From: Corbicula japonica | Taxonomy: Eukaryota > Mollusca > Bivalvia > Venerida > Cyrenidae | Length of the DNA stretch: 64,000 bases | Direction of reading: 5' to 3' | Assembly: GCA_038501625.1 (NCBI GenBank) | Contig: JAZAYU010000088.1 | Span: forward strand, 124,001-188,000 | In this document: positions 39,401 to 47,917 of the stretch, in pieces | How positions within the stretch are numbered: the first letter of the stretch is position 1 | Layout: every line of letters starts with the position of its first letter | The notes under the pieces: generated by a model | The model's database searches: none | Told to the model about the DNA's origin: nothing | What the model saw: only the letters and a program-made list of their open reading frames with translations | Program-made: the position numbers and the translations under genes

Positions 39401-42142
39401 GTATTGGCATTATTTGTTCTTCTTTCCATAATCTTACAAATTACAAAACCATTTCGTAATTGGAATGGCAAAAAGTTTTTGAGTCAGGTGTAAAGAAAAC
39501 CGGCAAGAGTTGTGCATTTTCATGAAGTGATTGTTGCATGCTTTAATTTTGGAAAATAATAAGCTGTGCTCTGCATAAAAAAAAATTATGATGTTACAGT
39601 AATATTGTGAAAATTAACAAATGAACAAACATAAATCTAAATAAAGTTAATATGTGCAATAGTTCAGTTTATATGATATGAACACTGTATTTCAGTCACG
39701 GTTCTGTTCCAACTTGAGCTTGTCATCAAAGATCCAGAAAGCAGCGACATATATAGCTAGGAAAGCAGTTGATCTGTATCTTGTACCAGGGTAAGTTCCG
39801 TTATTGTTGATTTGTATACCCAGGCTTTTTAAGTCTCCCAAATTCACTGGTCATCTGCTGAGAGATCGGCCCTGATTTTTATGTTACCTGTGATAGCAGG
39901 AAGACACATGGACACATAGGGATTCTATTGTCTGGTGACATCGTCCGCAGTGTCTGGTAGTGACTAAACATTAATATGAAACTCATGTTGCCTATATCTT
40001 TGAATGTACTTGTCTTATTCACTTAATACTTGAAAAATCTCCATGATCATAACTTTTAGTGACAAGAATGATAACTCCTGTTTCACTATTTTTTGAGATA
40101 TGTGCCTTTCAATTGCAACTTTAGGCGATGTGTTCCATGGTTTTAGTTTGTTTGGGAGTCTCCTGTTTTTGGATAGAGCTTCCAAATTTGGTGATAGTTC
40201 GTGTTTTTAATGGGATTTTCCCATATTTGGTTGGAATGTCTTTCATTTAGTATAATACATGTACTGGAGCTCTTTTGTTTGATAATGAATAATTGTTAAA
40301 ACCTTCTACTTGAGTATCTGAAAAGGATTGATGGTAGTTATTGGTAACAGTTTCTGGAATCAATGATGACTGCTTACTCGGGAAAACAAGTTCAAAAATG
40401 TTAAGAAGGTTATTCTGTAAATTTCCTCTTTTAAACCTACACAAAGCCTTTCTTACTTATGTTAAACATTAACTTATGCCTACTAAGATTCAGCATTTTC
40501 AAGTGTTCTTTTGGAACAAGATCAGTACAAAAACATACAATTCATACATAAATTCAGCAAGTGCCATAAATTGGATGCTTTTTACATCTTTGACTAGACT
40601 AAGTATAGTTATGTCAGCTTTAAAACAAATAAATACAGAACCTATTCTGAAATTAAAATACATCTTAAAGCATGTTGGACATAGATCACTGACTGCTCTT
40701 GCTGTAAATTTTGTTGTTTGTTATTTACCTAGGCGTAGCCCGGTGTCAGTGGCTGCAGCGGCAATATACATGGCGTCCCAGGCTTCCGAGGACAAGAAAA
40801 CACAGAAAGGTAGCAGTTGTCTTATCTTGAACAATTTTTATTCCAATGACATTTTTCTGTTGCTCTTCAATATTTACTACTATTAAATGTTTACTCCATA
40901 TGTTGGACTTTATCATATGGGCAAACAAGTGTAGATCCAGATCAGACAGCACATCTATGCCACCTGATCTGGATCTACACAGGCACCCATGTGATAAAGG
41001 CATATAATTATGTGGAGTTACAGTTGATAGTACATTACATTGAAATGATAGTGTCTCTAGCTGGGAGCGAACCCGCACTGTCACAGTGCCTAGCCCTGTG
41101 ATTCCTGCAACGCAACCAACTGAGTTAACCGGGACAACCTAAAAAGGTTGATCAGATAGCCCTGATATACGTAACAATCACTGCATGACATTGATAATGG
41201 TTTTTTTACTGATACTGACAAAATGTACGGGGAGACTTTTTACGGCTGCCACACTGCACAAATAGCGCTACTGTGAATTTCAAATGATAGTTTCTCTAGC
41301 TGGGAGCAAACCCGAACTGTCACGGCGCCTAGCCCTGGAATTCCTGCAATGCAACCAACTGAGCTAACCGGGACAACCCAAAAAGGTTAATCAGAAAGCC
41401 CTGATATACGTAACAATCACTGCATGACATCGGTATCGGGTTATTTTACTGATAACAGTATTGACTAATTGTACGGGGAGACTTTTTGAGTGACTTCTCC
41501 ATGGCAAAGGGATGATTTTGAATGGCAAAGATTTACTGAGTCACTTTACATTCATACACAGATTTCATCAGTTACTTTTAAAGACTTTTTTCTTAATTGT
41601 TAAATTGTCTGGTTGATATTATGCTGTTTCAGTATTTCTGTTTTGCAATACTATGAGTAATATTGAGTGAATCCATCAGTAATCTGGTTCTACACTGGTC
41701 ACAAATGTAGTGCCAAGCACATAACCCATTACACCAATATACAATTTTATGCTTTCACTTTGGTGAACAATGTACATGAAGATTGAGATTAGCTGGCACA
41801 TCTGTGCCATCAGATCGGGATCTACACTTTTTACTTCTTGGTCAGAAATGACCAATAGAATTTTAAAGGCAACAGTGTTGATCCTGATCAGACAGTACAA
41901 ATGTGCATGTTGATCTGGATCTATACAGTTTCCTCATGCAATAAAAGTTGTATCTATGGAGTAAAGTGTTCAAGGGTTAACAAGATCCTTCTATGTTTTT
42001 TTTTTCAGAAATAGGCGACATAGCTGGTGTAGCAGAAGTCACAATCAGACAAGCTTACAAACTGATGTACCCGAAAGCTCACGACCTGTTCCCAGAGGAC
42101 TTTAAGTTCCACACTCCAATAGAGCATTTACCAACACAGTAA
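24420..42142 (+). CDS. GTF2B: Transcription initiation factor IIB (TFIIB)
   Basis: Ten coding exons join in frame: 24420-24439, 30785-30892, 33758-33839, 34313-34417, 35518-35604, 36331-36460, 38458-38567, 39696-39790, 40733-40809 and 42009-42142. They total 948 nt, or 315 residues; human TFIIB has 316. Exon 1 codes only MASTSRG (last codon split) and was chosen because it matches the conserved N terminus, supplies the required phase and ends at GG|GTAAAT. The zinc ribbon has Cys14-x2-His17 and Cys33-x2-Cys36; the B-reader/linker is [13 protein letters not shown]...DPSRVG. Two cyclin-like repeats follow (from about residue 107, with [23 protein letters not shown]; and from about 205, with [35 protein letters not shown]). 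TFIIB bridges TBP-DNA and RNA polymerase II at promoters in the nucleus (known). Intron 1 is 6.3 kb and contains a 3.8-kb minisatellite. All residues expected of a working protein appear present. Confidence 0.97.
25855..29670. repeat. 3.8-kb minisatellite of 45/39-bp units in GTF2B intron 1
   Basis: The unit is GACCAGTGTAGATC[C/T]ATGATCAG followed by CCTTAACAAACATGCTGTCTGT (45 bp). A 39-bp form lacks six bases around GTCTGT. There are roughly 85-90 units. Because 45 and 39 are multiples of three and the unit lacks stops in several frames, both strands read open for long distances; 5-bp deletions (GGCCAGCTCCATG at about 26276 and 29020, GACCAGATCCATG at about 26529) shift the frame. Rare variants recur in blocks 225 bp apart (TATCCAG...GACTAG at about 27630 and 27855), which suggests higher-order duplication. 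The unit resembles MITE-2 sequence (CCAGTGTAGACCCAGATCAG...CATCCATGCTGTC at about 43416). Confidence 0.95.
29671..30017. other. Satellite flank with a MITE-2 fragment
   Basis: GGATCTACACTAGTAG follows the last unit directly. The segment 29958-30000 (GACAGATGTGCTGGCTGATCTGGATC) is a piece of the right half of MITE-2. The 29790-29950 part has no features beyond T- and C-rich runs. Confidence 0.45.
30018..30281. repeat. MITE-2 copy
   Basis: It runs from TTAACCTTTTTATTTG to GTAAAGGGTTAA. The interior has the family order: AGCACATCCATGCTATCTGAT, GGATCTGCACTGGTC, GAAATAACCTAATGAATC, GTGTAGATCCAGATCAGATAGC, GGCAGCTGATCTTG. It lies in GTF2B intron 1. Confidence 0.7.
30545..30703. repeat. MITE-2 copy, right half
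   Basis: GGTTATTTCTGACCAGAAAGC, GGGTGCTGGCTGATCAGG and ACACTGGTCTCGCATGTG follow the order of the right half of the family. The left half is replaced by T-rich sequence. It ends about 80 bp before GTF2B exon 2. Confidence 0.6.
31915..33326 (-). repeat. Inverted relative of the 4155-6233 repeat, in a GTF2B intron
   Basis: On the minus strand it starts CTAGAAATGTGTCCATGGG, then ACACGGATGCCCCAC (33326-33290). About five to six units of roughly 145-150 bp follow, with GTGACCTTGACC in each (on the plus strand, CAAGGTCAAGGTCACTGTTACT at about 32534, 32690, 32837, 32982 and 33127). Then come three units of about 155 bp containing CCATCAAATTCTACATCATTACC (31920-32420). There is no coding capacity. 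It lies between GTF2B exons 30892 and 33758. Confidence 0.7.
33880..34055. repeat. MITE-2 copy, ends lost
   Basis: AACCAGATAAGCTGGCACATT, GATCTAGATCTACACTGGTCGC, GTCAGAAATAACCTGATGAATG, CAAACAGTGTAGATCCTGACCC and GGGTCTACACTGTTTGCCC follow the family order. The TTAACCC termini are not recognisable. It begins soon after GTF2B exon 33839. Confidence 0.65.
34934..35380. repeat. MITE-2 copy enlarged by an internal tandem expansion
   Basis: The copy starts CCCTTTCATCTATATATACACC and ends ATATGGAAGAAAGGGTTTAA. Its left half is of normal size, but the right-half motif GTGCAGACCCTAATCAGATGG is amplified (35075-35329), so the copy is about 200 bp longer than the others. Confidence 0.75.
35075..35329. 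repeat. Five near-identical 51-bp tandem units
   Basis: Each unit begins CAGTGCAGACCCTAATCAG and ends GGCTGATCTGGATCTA; the five are practically identical, so the expansion is recent. The 51-bp period is a multiple of three, which explains the open frames on both strands. It lies inside a MITE-2 copy in the GTF2B intron before exon 35518. Confidence 0.9.
35622..35815. repeat. MITE-2 copy
   Basis: From TAACTCTTTATACCATG to TATGGAGGTAAGGGTAAA. It has ATTTGTGCTGTCTAATCTGG, TCTACACTGTTTG, TCAGAAATAACCACGTAAATC and GGATTTACACTGTTTGCCC inside. It starts 18 bp after GTF2B exon 35604. Confidence 0.65.
36160..36250. repeat. Foldback element, one diverged arm
   Basis: CATAAAACTGTTAATTGAGACC, then AGTGTCAAATCTCAAGGATATGATTGGC, matches one arm of the foldback family with many substitutions. 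The second arm is not recognisable. Confidence 0.45.
36581..37464. mobile_element. Non-autonomous hAT-type DNA transposon
   Basis: The 884-bp element starts TAGGGATGTCAACAGAT and ends ATCCGTTGACATTCCTA; these pair as an imperfect terminal inverted repeat. AAATTTAA (8 bp) flanks it on both sides (36573-36580 and 37465-37472), the target duplication length typical of hAT. Clusters of GGATATCCGG-like motifs lie inside both ends. The roughly 700-bp AT-rich interior has no transposase. It lies in the GTF2B intron between exons 36460 and 38458. Confidence 0.82.
38610..39010. repeat. MITE-2 copy interrupted by a foldback element
   Basis: CCATATATATGCGTTTTAAC and ACATGTGTGACCAG (to 38651) continue after the foldback (38652-38803) with TATAGATCTAGATCAGCTGG through GGATCTACACTCTTTGCCC to GTGAAGGGATAAA. 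The interruption lies at the CCAG|TGTAGATC motif, the same motif hit at 3037. Confidence 0.65.
38652..38803. mobile_element. Foldback element, full copy
   Basis: CAGGGCCCAAGATCATAAAAC pairs with GTTTTATGATCTTGGGCACAG, centred on GGCGACTGGTCGCC. It is inserted in a MITE-2 copy in the GTF2B intron after exon 38567. Confidence 0.72.
40893..41015. repeat. MITE-2 copy, short form
   Basis: TACTCCATATGTTGGACTTT, GTGTAGATCCAGATCAGACAGC, CACCTGATCTGGATCTACAC, then TGATAAAGGCATATAATTATGTGGAG. The central GGTTATTTCTGACC block is missing, so the copy is about half length. Confidence 0.65.
41045..41277 (-). mobile_element. tRNA-derived SINE-like element, copy 1 of a tandem pair
   Basis: Read on the minus strand it contains TCCCGGTTAACTCAGTTGG (A-box-like) and GCGGGTTCGCTCCC (B-box-like). 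It also has a body shared with 61382-61643: CACAGTAGCGCTATTTGTGC, CTCCCCGTAC and GCAGTGATTGTTACGTATA. A second copy follows within 10 bp in the same orientation. It lies in the last GTF2B intron. Confidence 0.6.
41284..41485 (-). mobile_element. tRNA-derived SINE-like element, copy 2 of a tandem pair
   Basis: Same order as the preceding copy (TAGCTGGGAGCAAACCCGAAC, CTGAGCTAACCGGGACAACC, CCTGATATACGTAACAATCAC, GTACGGGGAGACTTTTT on the plus strand). It lacks the CACAGTAGCGC end. The two copies differ by point changes, so the tandem state is not a sequencing echo. Confidence 0.6.
41650..41977. repeat. MITE-2 copy with extra left portion
   Basis: It contains CTGGTTCTACACTGGTCAC, AGATTGAGATTAGCTGGCAC, GATCGGGATCTACACTTTTT, GGTCAGAAATGACC, GTTGATCCTGATCAGACAG, TTGATCTGGATCTATACAG and the end TATGGAGTAAAGTGTTCAAGG. 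It stops about 30 bp before the last GTF2B exon. Confidence 0.6.
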
Positions 42143-43211
42143 AGAGTACCACACAAAATTGGAAATGTTTCTTCAAAGTTGGGAAAATGTTTTTGGAGTG
42201 CAGAAGAAAACAAGTTTAAAAATAATTTTGTGAGACCAGTCAAATGTGTATGATCACATACTAAAAACTACATGTTTTTAAACTATTTATGATGTTTGGT
42301 GCGATATATAAGTTATGAATAACAATACATCGAAGACTTATTATTTTGAAAAACTGACAAAACATCTACTGACAAACTAGCACAGCATGGGATATTACTT
42401 ATTATTACACCTCACGCGATTAGTTTACTATATAGCGTAATGTGACGTCACAGGGAGATAATCGCTACTGTCACATATGCGACAGCATCATGTCACCCTC
42501 GCGTGGATCTAAAAATAAATATCTTGGAAATCCGATTACAAATTAACTTCTACGCATGCGTAATTGACCAAGGGAGATAAACGCATTTTGATCATTATTT
42601 GTAGCCGCTTATTGAGCATTATTGATTTTGGACTTCCGGCGCTTGATTTTGTTCCCAAACCAAATTTGGTCATAGTCAAGATCTCTAAAAAAAACAAATG
42701 TTCGGTGTAATAAAATAAATATCACTCGGCTAACGCCTCGGTTGACATTACTTCTCTCGGGTTAACATTTCGTACTGTTTCCCCCAATGGGATGTGATAT
42801 TTATATAGTTTTACATGTAGTTTGAAGTGGACTAGTGGAGAGACAGTTCATGGTGCTTGTTAACACAACACAAGCACTGAACAACTAACTTAAAGGTGTT
42901 ATAGCAGTTAACTAGCCGTTGATGGTTATGCTTGGTTGTTAAAATACCTTTTATTAGTTTTGGTTAACTTAACCTTCATAAAGGTTTAAACAAATCTTGC
43001 TGACTTTTTCTTCTGAAATTTAAGGTTTATATTAAAGATTTGAAAAAAGAAACCCTCAACATTTCTGTCAATGAATTCTTTCCATTGGTTTAGCTTTAAA
43101 GATATAATTGGTTTGCGTATTGGTTTTTTTTTCTTTTAAATTGTCTGCACCGGTATTCAGTCACACATTTTGCACTGTGTATTCTTCTTCTGTTTATTTT
43201 ATATTTTCTTT
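42143..43211. other. GTF2B 3' UTR and downstream sequence
   Basis: No coding exon is seen. The stretch 42410-42510 is unusually CpG-rich for this window (CTCACGCGATTAG, TGTGACGTCACAGGGAGATAA, ACCCTCGCGTGG) and has imperfect inverted symmetry; it may be an unnamed repeat. Candidate poly(A) signals are at 42514 and 42707-42717. Confidence 0.4.
42514..42519 (+). promoter_or_regulatory. Candidate poly(A) signal of GTF2B
   Basis: AATAAA occurs 372 bp after the GTF2B stop codon; further copies stand near 42707-42717. Which one is used cannot be told from sequence. Confidence 0.3.
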
Positions 43212-43363
43212 CAGTGCCCAAGGTTATAAAACTGAGCATGAAAACCAGTCTCAAATCTCAAGCATCTGATTGGCTGAAATGGCGACCAGTCGCCATTTCA
43301 GCCAATCAGATGCTTGAGATTTGAGACTGGATTCAAATCTCAGCTTTATAACCTTCAGCCCAG
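43212..43363. mobile_element. Foldback element, full copy
   Basis: CAGTGCCCAAGGTTATAAAAC pairs with CTTTATAACCTTCAGCCCAG around the centre GGCGACCAGTCGCC. TTTTCTT occurs immediately outside both ends (43204-43210 and 43364-43370), a tentative 7-bp target duplication. Confidence 0.75.
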
Positions 43364-43376
43364 TTTTCTTACCCCC

Positions 43377-43600
43377 TAACTCCATATATACTCATATTAA
43401 CACATGTGTTCAACCAGTGTAGACCCAGATCAGTTAGCACATCCATGCTGTCAGATCAGGATCTGCACTGATCCATTACTGGTCAAAAATACCCTAATGA
43501 ATCAAAAAGTGAAAATGTGCAGATCCTGATCAGATGGTATGTATGATCTGGATCTACACTGTTCATTAGCCATGAAGGGGTATATATGGAAAAAAGTTAC
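43377..43600. repeat. MITE-2 copy
   Basis: CTAACTCCATATATACTC, CCAGTGTAGACCCAGATCAG, TTAGCACATCCATGCTGTC, GGATCTGCACTGATCC, CAGATCCTGATCAGATGG, TCTGGATCTACACTG and TATATGGAAAAAAGTTAC appear in family order. The left half is the closest match in the window to the satellite unit at 25855-29670. Confidence 0.7.
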
Positions 43601-44227
43601 TTTGGGTTCAGTTTTTAAGGTGTGCAGACAATAAAGTAATTGCATACTGTGGAATCACTTTCATATTCTGGTTTATTTTTTCTGTATTTTGTGCTTAAGT
43701 AAATGTATGAATCCATGTCCTGATAAAACTACGTAACACCAACCATTATACATACTGGTACAAGCAATTTAGCACAACAGGCCATTTTGGGTTTTCCCAT
43801 TAAAATCAAATTATTCCAGTTATTTCAACCTAGGATTTAAAAAAATATGCTGACCAATATTGCAAAACAATTCAAATATTTAGGGCCATTATGCAGCATC
43901 AAGTAAACTTGAAATCACTTATCTTTATGATATTATGTGGCAAAAACTATTTTCAATTTTTTTACTAAATCTTTCATTAGAAACTACAAAAATACTTTCT
44001 TTAAATCAAATGAGCACACAATTGAAGTCAGTTGTGATTTCAAAATGTCAATGATCTGTGGTGTTTTTTTATATTAAATTAATGAAAATATGGACAAGAT
44101 TTAGTGTTATATCATCTGTTCTGTGTAAAAGAAAAAGAACAATGAATTATTTTTTTTCCAGACTGGATTATCAGTCTGAAAGGATTGTCTGTACTGCATG
44201 GACTGTTTTACAAGGCAAGTTTTGACA

Positions 44228-44379
44228 CTGGGCTGAAGGTTATAAAACTGAGTTTGGAAACCAGTCTCAAATCTCAAGCATCTGATTGGCTGAAATGGCG
44301 ACCAGTCGCCATTTCAGCCAATCAGATGCTTGAGATTTGAGACTGGTTTCCATGCTCAGCTTTATAACCTTGGGCACTG
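44228..44379. mobile_element. Foldback element, full copy, opposite orientation
   Basis: CTGGGCTGAAGGTTATAAAAC pairs with GCTTTATAACCTTGGGCACTG, so the GGGCTGAAGG end is on the left here and on the right in 3037 and 43212. The two tips are distinguishable, which gives the element a direction. Confidence 0.75.
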
Positions 44380-44393
44380 GTCTTGATGATCAT

Positions 44394-44505
44394 CAGTGCC
44401 CAAGGTTAAAAAACTGAGCATGGAAACCAGTCTCAAATCTGGTCCAGTCTTAATATTGAGATTTGAGACTGGTTTCCAAACTCAGTTTTATAACCTTCAG
44501 CCCAG
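44394..44505. repeat. Foldback element with deleted centre
   Basis: CAGTGCCCAAGGTTAAAAAAC and CAGTTTTATAACCTTCAGCCCAG are the tips. The central GATTGGCTGAAATGGCG part of both arms is gone, replaced by TGGTCCAGTCTTAATAT. It stands 14 bp from the 44228 copy, separated by GTCTTGATGATCAT. Confidence 0.7.
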
Positions 44506-45569
44506 AAGATCTTGTAGTTTCTTTAAAAATAGACTAAATAACATCTGAGTCCAGAAAATAGAGGAGAGAACCGAATCATATTTAATTGGGTTCTTTTTGA
44601 TTTCAGTATTTTTCATTTACTGTAACTTGTGCAGTATTTGTGAAGCATGGTATTAAATCTTAACAATAAAATATTTTTAAAGATTTTCTTGTTTGTTTGA
44701 AAATGTGCTATGCTTTAGTAGCAAAGAATCCCGAGTTATGACCCTGTTGTGAACAGATCCCCATATGTATTTTAAAAATCATAGAAGGAAAAGATTTCAG
44801 AGCCCTAGAAATCATTTGTATAAGTTGATTAGGATAATTACCTATTGATACATAACTGGATGTTCCTACTCAGGCTAATCATACAAGGGCTGACACTATA
44901 AAGTCCTCTTCTTTTTTTTTCATTCATAGTGCATTAGATGGCTAGTATTGCCTGAAAGGGAAATGTTCAGTAAAGTGACATGCTTTTACTAAACATAATG
45001 ATAGCAAATTTATGTTTGACCCTAATTATAAGTAACCTATGTAAAACTTTTCCGATGTTCAAGAAGTGTTCTGTTAACTGATACATGACCCCACTTTTCT
45101 TACTGGAAATGAACAGTAAAAATACTTAGCTTTAAAAGCATGTAAGTAAACCCCTTACCAAATGTTACCAGATGATTGCCAGCCGTTTAAAATATGCCAT
45201 GTTATATATGGGAGACTATTTAAAGGTCTTACACTTTTATTTAATCCAGAATACCAGTACATGTAGTCACCATGTTTTTTTTTTAATTTAAATTGTATCA
45301 GTAACTTGTATGGGTAAAGATGCTCTCAGATTCAAACATTACCTGAACCATGAAAAGGAGATTTGCATTACATGGGACTATAAAAAAAGTGTGTCACAGG
45401 TCCGATACAAGATCTCCATTCTTACATGGTAATTTCAAACTTTCTGGCAAAAATCCTCATAAAAAATATTGCTGTCCAAAAAAGGGGGTTGAAGCAACCC
45501 TTCTGAACCTGCCTCTGTCTCACTAGTTTGCAGTGGTAACTGTTATACATGCTGACAAAGCTGTAACAA
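44506..45569. other. No supported gene
   Basis: AT-rich sequence between the repeats; no exon, transposon end or RNA gene recognised. Confidence 0.45.
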
Positions 45570-45690
45570 CCTCCATATACACACCTTTATGGCATTAGCG
45601 AACAGTGTAGATCCAGATCAGCCGGCACATTTGTGCTTTTTGATTTATTAGGTTATTTCTGACCAAAAGGTGACCAGTGCATAATATAGC
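45570..45690. repeat. MITE-2 copy, left half
   Basis: CCTCCATATACACACCTTTATGG, CAGTGTAGATCCAGATCAGCC, GGCACATTTGTGC and TTAGGTTATTTCTGACC, ending abruptly after GTGACCAGTGCA. The right half is absent. Confidence 0.65.
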
Positions 45691-46544
45691 ATATTACTAC
45701 ATGTGTTACTATAAATAGTAACAAACAATGACCAAAATGATGCATGATAAAGGGCGGGCCGAAAAGCTGATATCACGGGCCAAAAACCTGAAATCCCGTA
45801 TCAAGAATTATGGCGTGGTAACCATAGATTCAGGATTTAACTTTTACATTTCAAGATGGCGACGATTGGATCAATCGAGTGCCATTCAAGTTATTTTGCA
45901 TGCTAACATGAGACATATTTTAAGAGCGATAAAAATGACAAGAGAAAAATGAAGTGATTGTACATACCTGGGGTCAACCAAGAACAAAAAGCAATCTATT
46001 TCCAGAATCATGTTCCTTCATATTTGCTTTAGGTTTAAGGCCTATTATTCTTTGAAACAAGATATGCCTATTATGTGTTGAATTGAAGCTCGCAGCAGCA
46101 TTATGAGAATGAAACACTCACAAATAACAGCCTTTACATACCCATACTGCTGTAAAACACTTCCAGAAATCACATTTTCACAATCATATCTTGCACAATT
46201 TTATCAAATTGTTCTTTAAAATCACTTTAAACATAATAAAACTAAAAAATCAACTGACAGCAACTTGCCCTGTTACAGTTTGAAAATGTAAACAATCGTT
46301 AATTACGTCACAAAACTCTAAATAATGTAATAGCGAAAGCATTCATCGTGACAAAATTAATTAATTAATTAATGAACAGATGAGTACTCAGTATGTTTAT
46401 GGATTACAGAGCATGAAAATGGCAGAAATCGATATCAGCCCGGCACATGTAATAAAATGGTTATAAACCAGTGTTTTAGAGCCCAATATTGCTCTTCCGG
46501 GCCGATATCACCTCCCAGCCCTTGAACACCGGTTAATAACCTCT
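45691..46544. other. Unassigned stretch; possible old element
   Basis: A 74-residue frame at 45728-45952 shows no family signature. GGGCCGAAAAGCTGATATCACGG near the left and CCGGGCCGATATCACCTCCC near the right share a short motif, which hints at an old mobile element, but no convincing terminal repeats were found. Confidence 0.3.
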
Positions 46545-46715
46545 TAATATACTCTTCACTTCATTGATATGGCTTATACCCCAAGAGCAACCAGTGTCAG
46601 ATCAGTACATCCATGCAAACTTAACAGGATCTACACTGTTCAGTTCTTGGTAATAAATAACCAAATGAATCAATAATCAACTAGCGTAGATCCTGATCAG
46701 GCTTGAGTCCACATT
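46545..46715. repeat. MITE-2 copy, degraded
   Basis: CACTTCATTGATATGGC, AGCAACCAGTGTCAGATCAG, ACATCCATGCAAACTTAAC, AGGATCTACACTGTTCAG, AATAACCAAATGAATC and GCGTAGATCCTGATCAGGC are recognisable but diverged. Confidence 0.55.
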
Positions 46716-47518
46716 TATTTATCAGATTCTCATCAAACTTGCAACAAATGCCGGCTTGATAATTAGCTTTACATAAAGCTCATTAAAAAGGTCATCTGGG
46801 ATGAAAATAGTAAACGTCACATGGTAAAATCAAAGAAAATCTTTTACAATGTGATCAAGTAGTCACTTTAGTGCAAGAACAATATACATATCTCCTTCAT
46901 ATTTCAATGGTACTTATACGGTTTTTGTGCTAAGGTGACGAAGTATATTAACATAGTCATCTCAGAAATTCAGAGCTTGCTCATCTTATATCTACTAAAA
47001 CATCACCACATCAAATCAAACTGTTAGCAAACTGGTTTTGGCAGACACAGATATACCGGTACCTTTGGTTAAAAAGGGAAAAGAGAGAAAACAAAAAGCA
47101 CAAATTAATTTAATTGTATTAAAATATAATTAGATTTAAAAATTTATAATCTGGAATAAGATTAAATGCTTTGTAAATCAAATTGCTTTAAAATTATATG
47201 ATAAATTTATTAAATTTTAGGGAGCTATATAAAATCACGATTTTGCTTTTTTTTTATTTTTAACTAATGAAGTATAATATGAATAGATTATTGATGAGTT
47301 TATCACCTTTACACTTATTCTGTAGTTTGCTGCATTGAAGTTATTACTTAAGACTCTTTTTCATTCTGGTATGAAAACTTTTGCTACAGGGTGTAGCTTG
47401 TCATTAAAATTATTATTTGTGACTGTTTTCATTCTGCAATGAAAACTTTTGCTACAGGGTGTAGCTTGTTTTGAAAGACATTCTGAATGTTTTGACTAGT
47501 TGGGCTGAATCATCCCTA

Positions 47519-47760
47519 TTAACCCTTTCCTGTATAGATACACCTTTATTGCTAGGGCGAACAGTTTAGATCCAGATCAACCGGCACATTTGTGCCATCT
47601 GATCAGGATCTAAACTGTTTGCTTTTTGATTCATTAGGTTATTTCTGACGAAAATGCGACCAGTGCAGATCCAGATCAGACGGCACGGATGTGCTGGCTG
47701 ATCTGGATCTACACTGGTCGCATACACGTAAAAATGCTTATATATCAAGGAAAGGGTTAA
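47519..47760. repeat. MITE-2 copy, full length reference
   Basis: TTAACCCTTTCCTGTATAG and TATATCAAGGAAAGGGTTAA form the inverted ends of a 242-bp copy. Order inside: CAGATCAACCGGCACATTTG, GCCATCTGATCAGGATC, CATTAGGTTATTTCTGACG, GACCAGTGCAGATCCAGATC, GCACGGATGTGCTGGCTGATC and ACACTGGTCGCATACACG. It is followed by a short (AAGT)n run (47758-47780). The FMO stop codon lies 158 bp to the right. Confidence 0.8.
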
Positions 47761-47917
47761 GTAAGTAAGTAAGTAAGTTGTTTATTAACTTGACATGTGC
47801 ATTCAAAATACAATTTAAGCAGCATATAAAAGCACCTGGCCCCGTGGACCTATATGTCACCTATTGTGTTAATCATGAATAGCCCTCATATAACAACCAC
47901 TGTTAATACTACTGATG

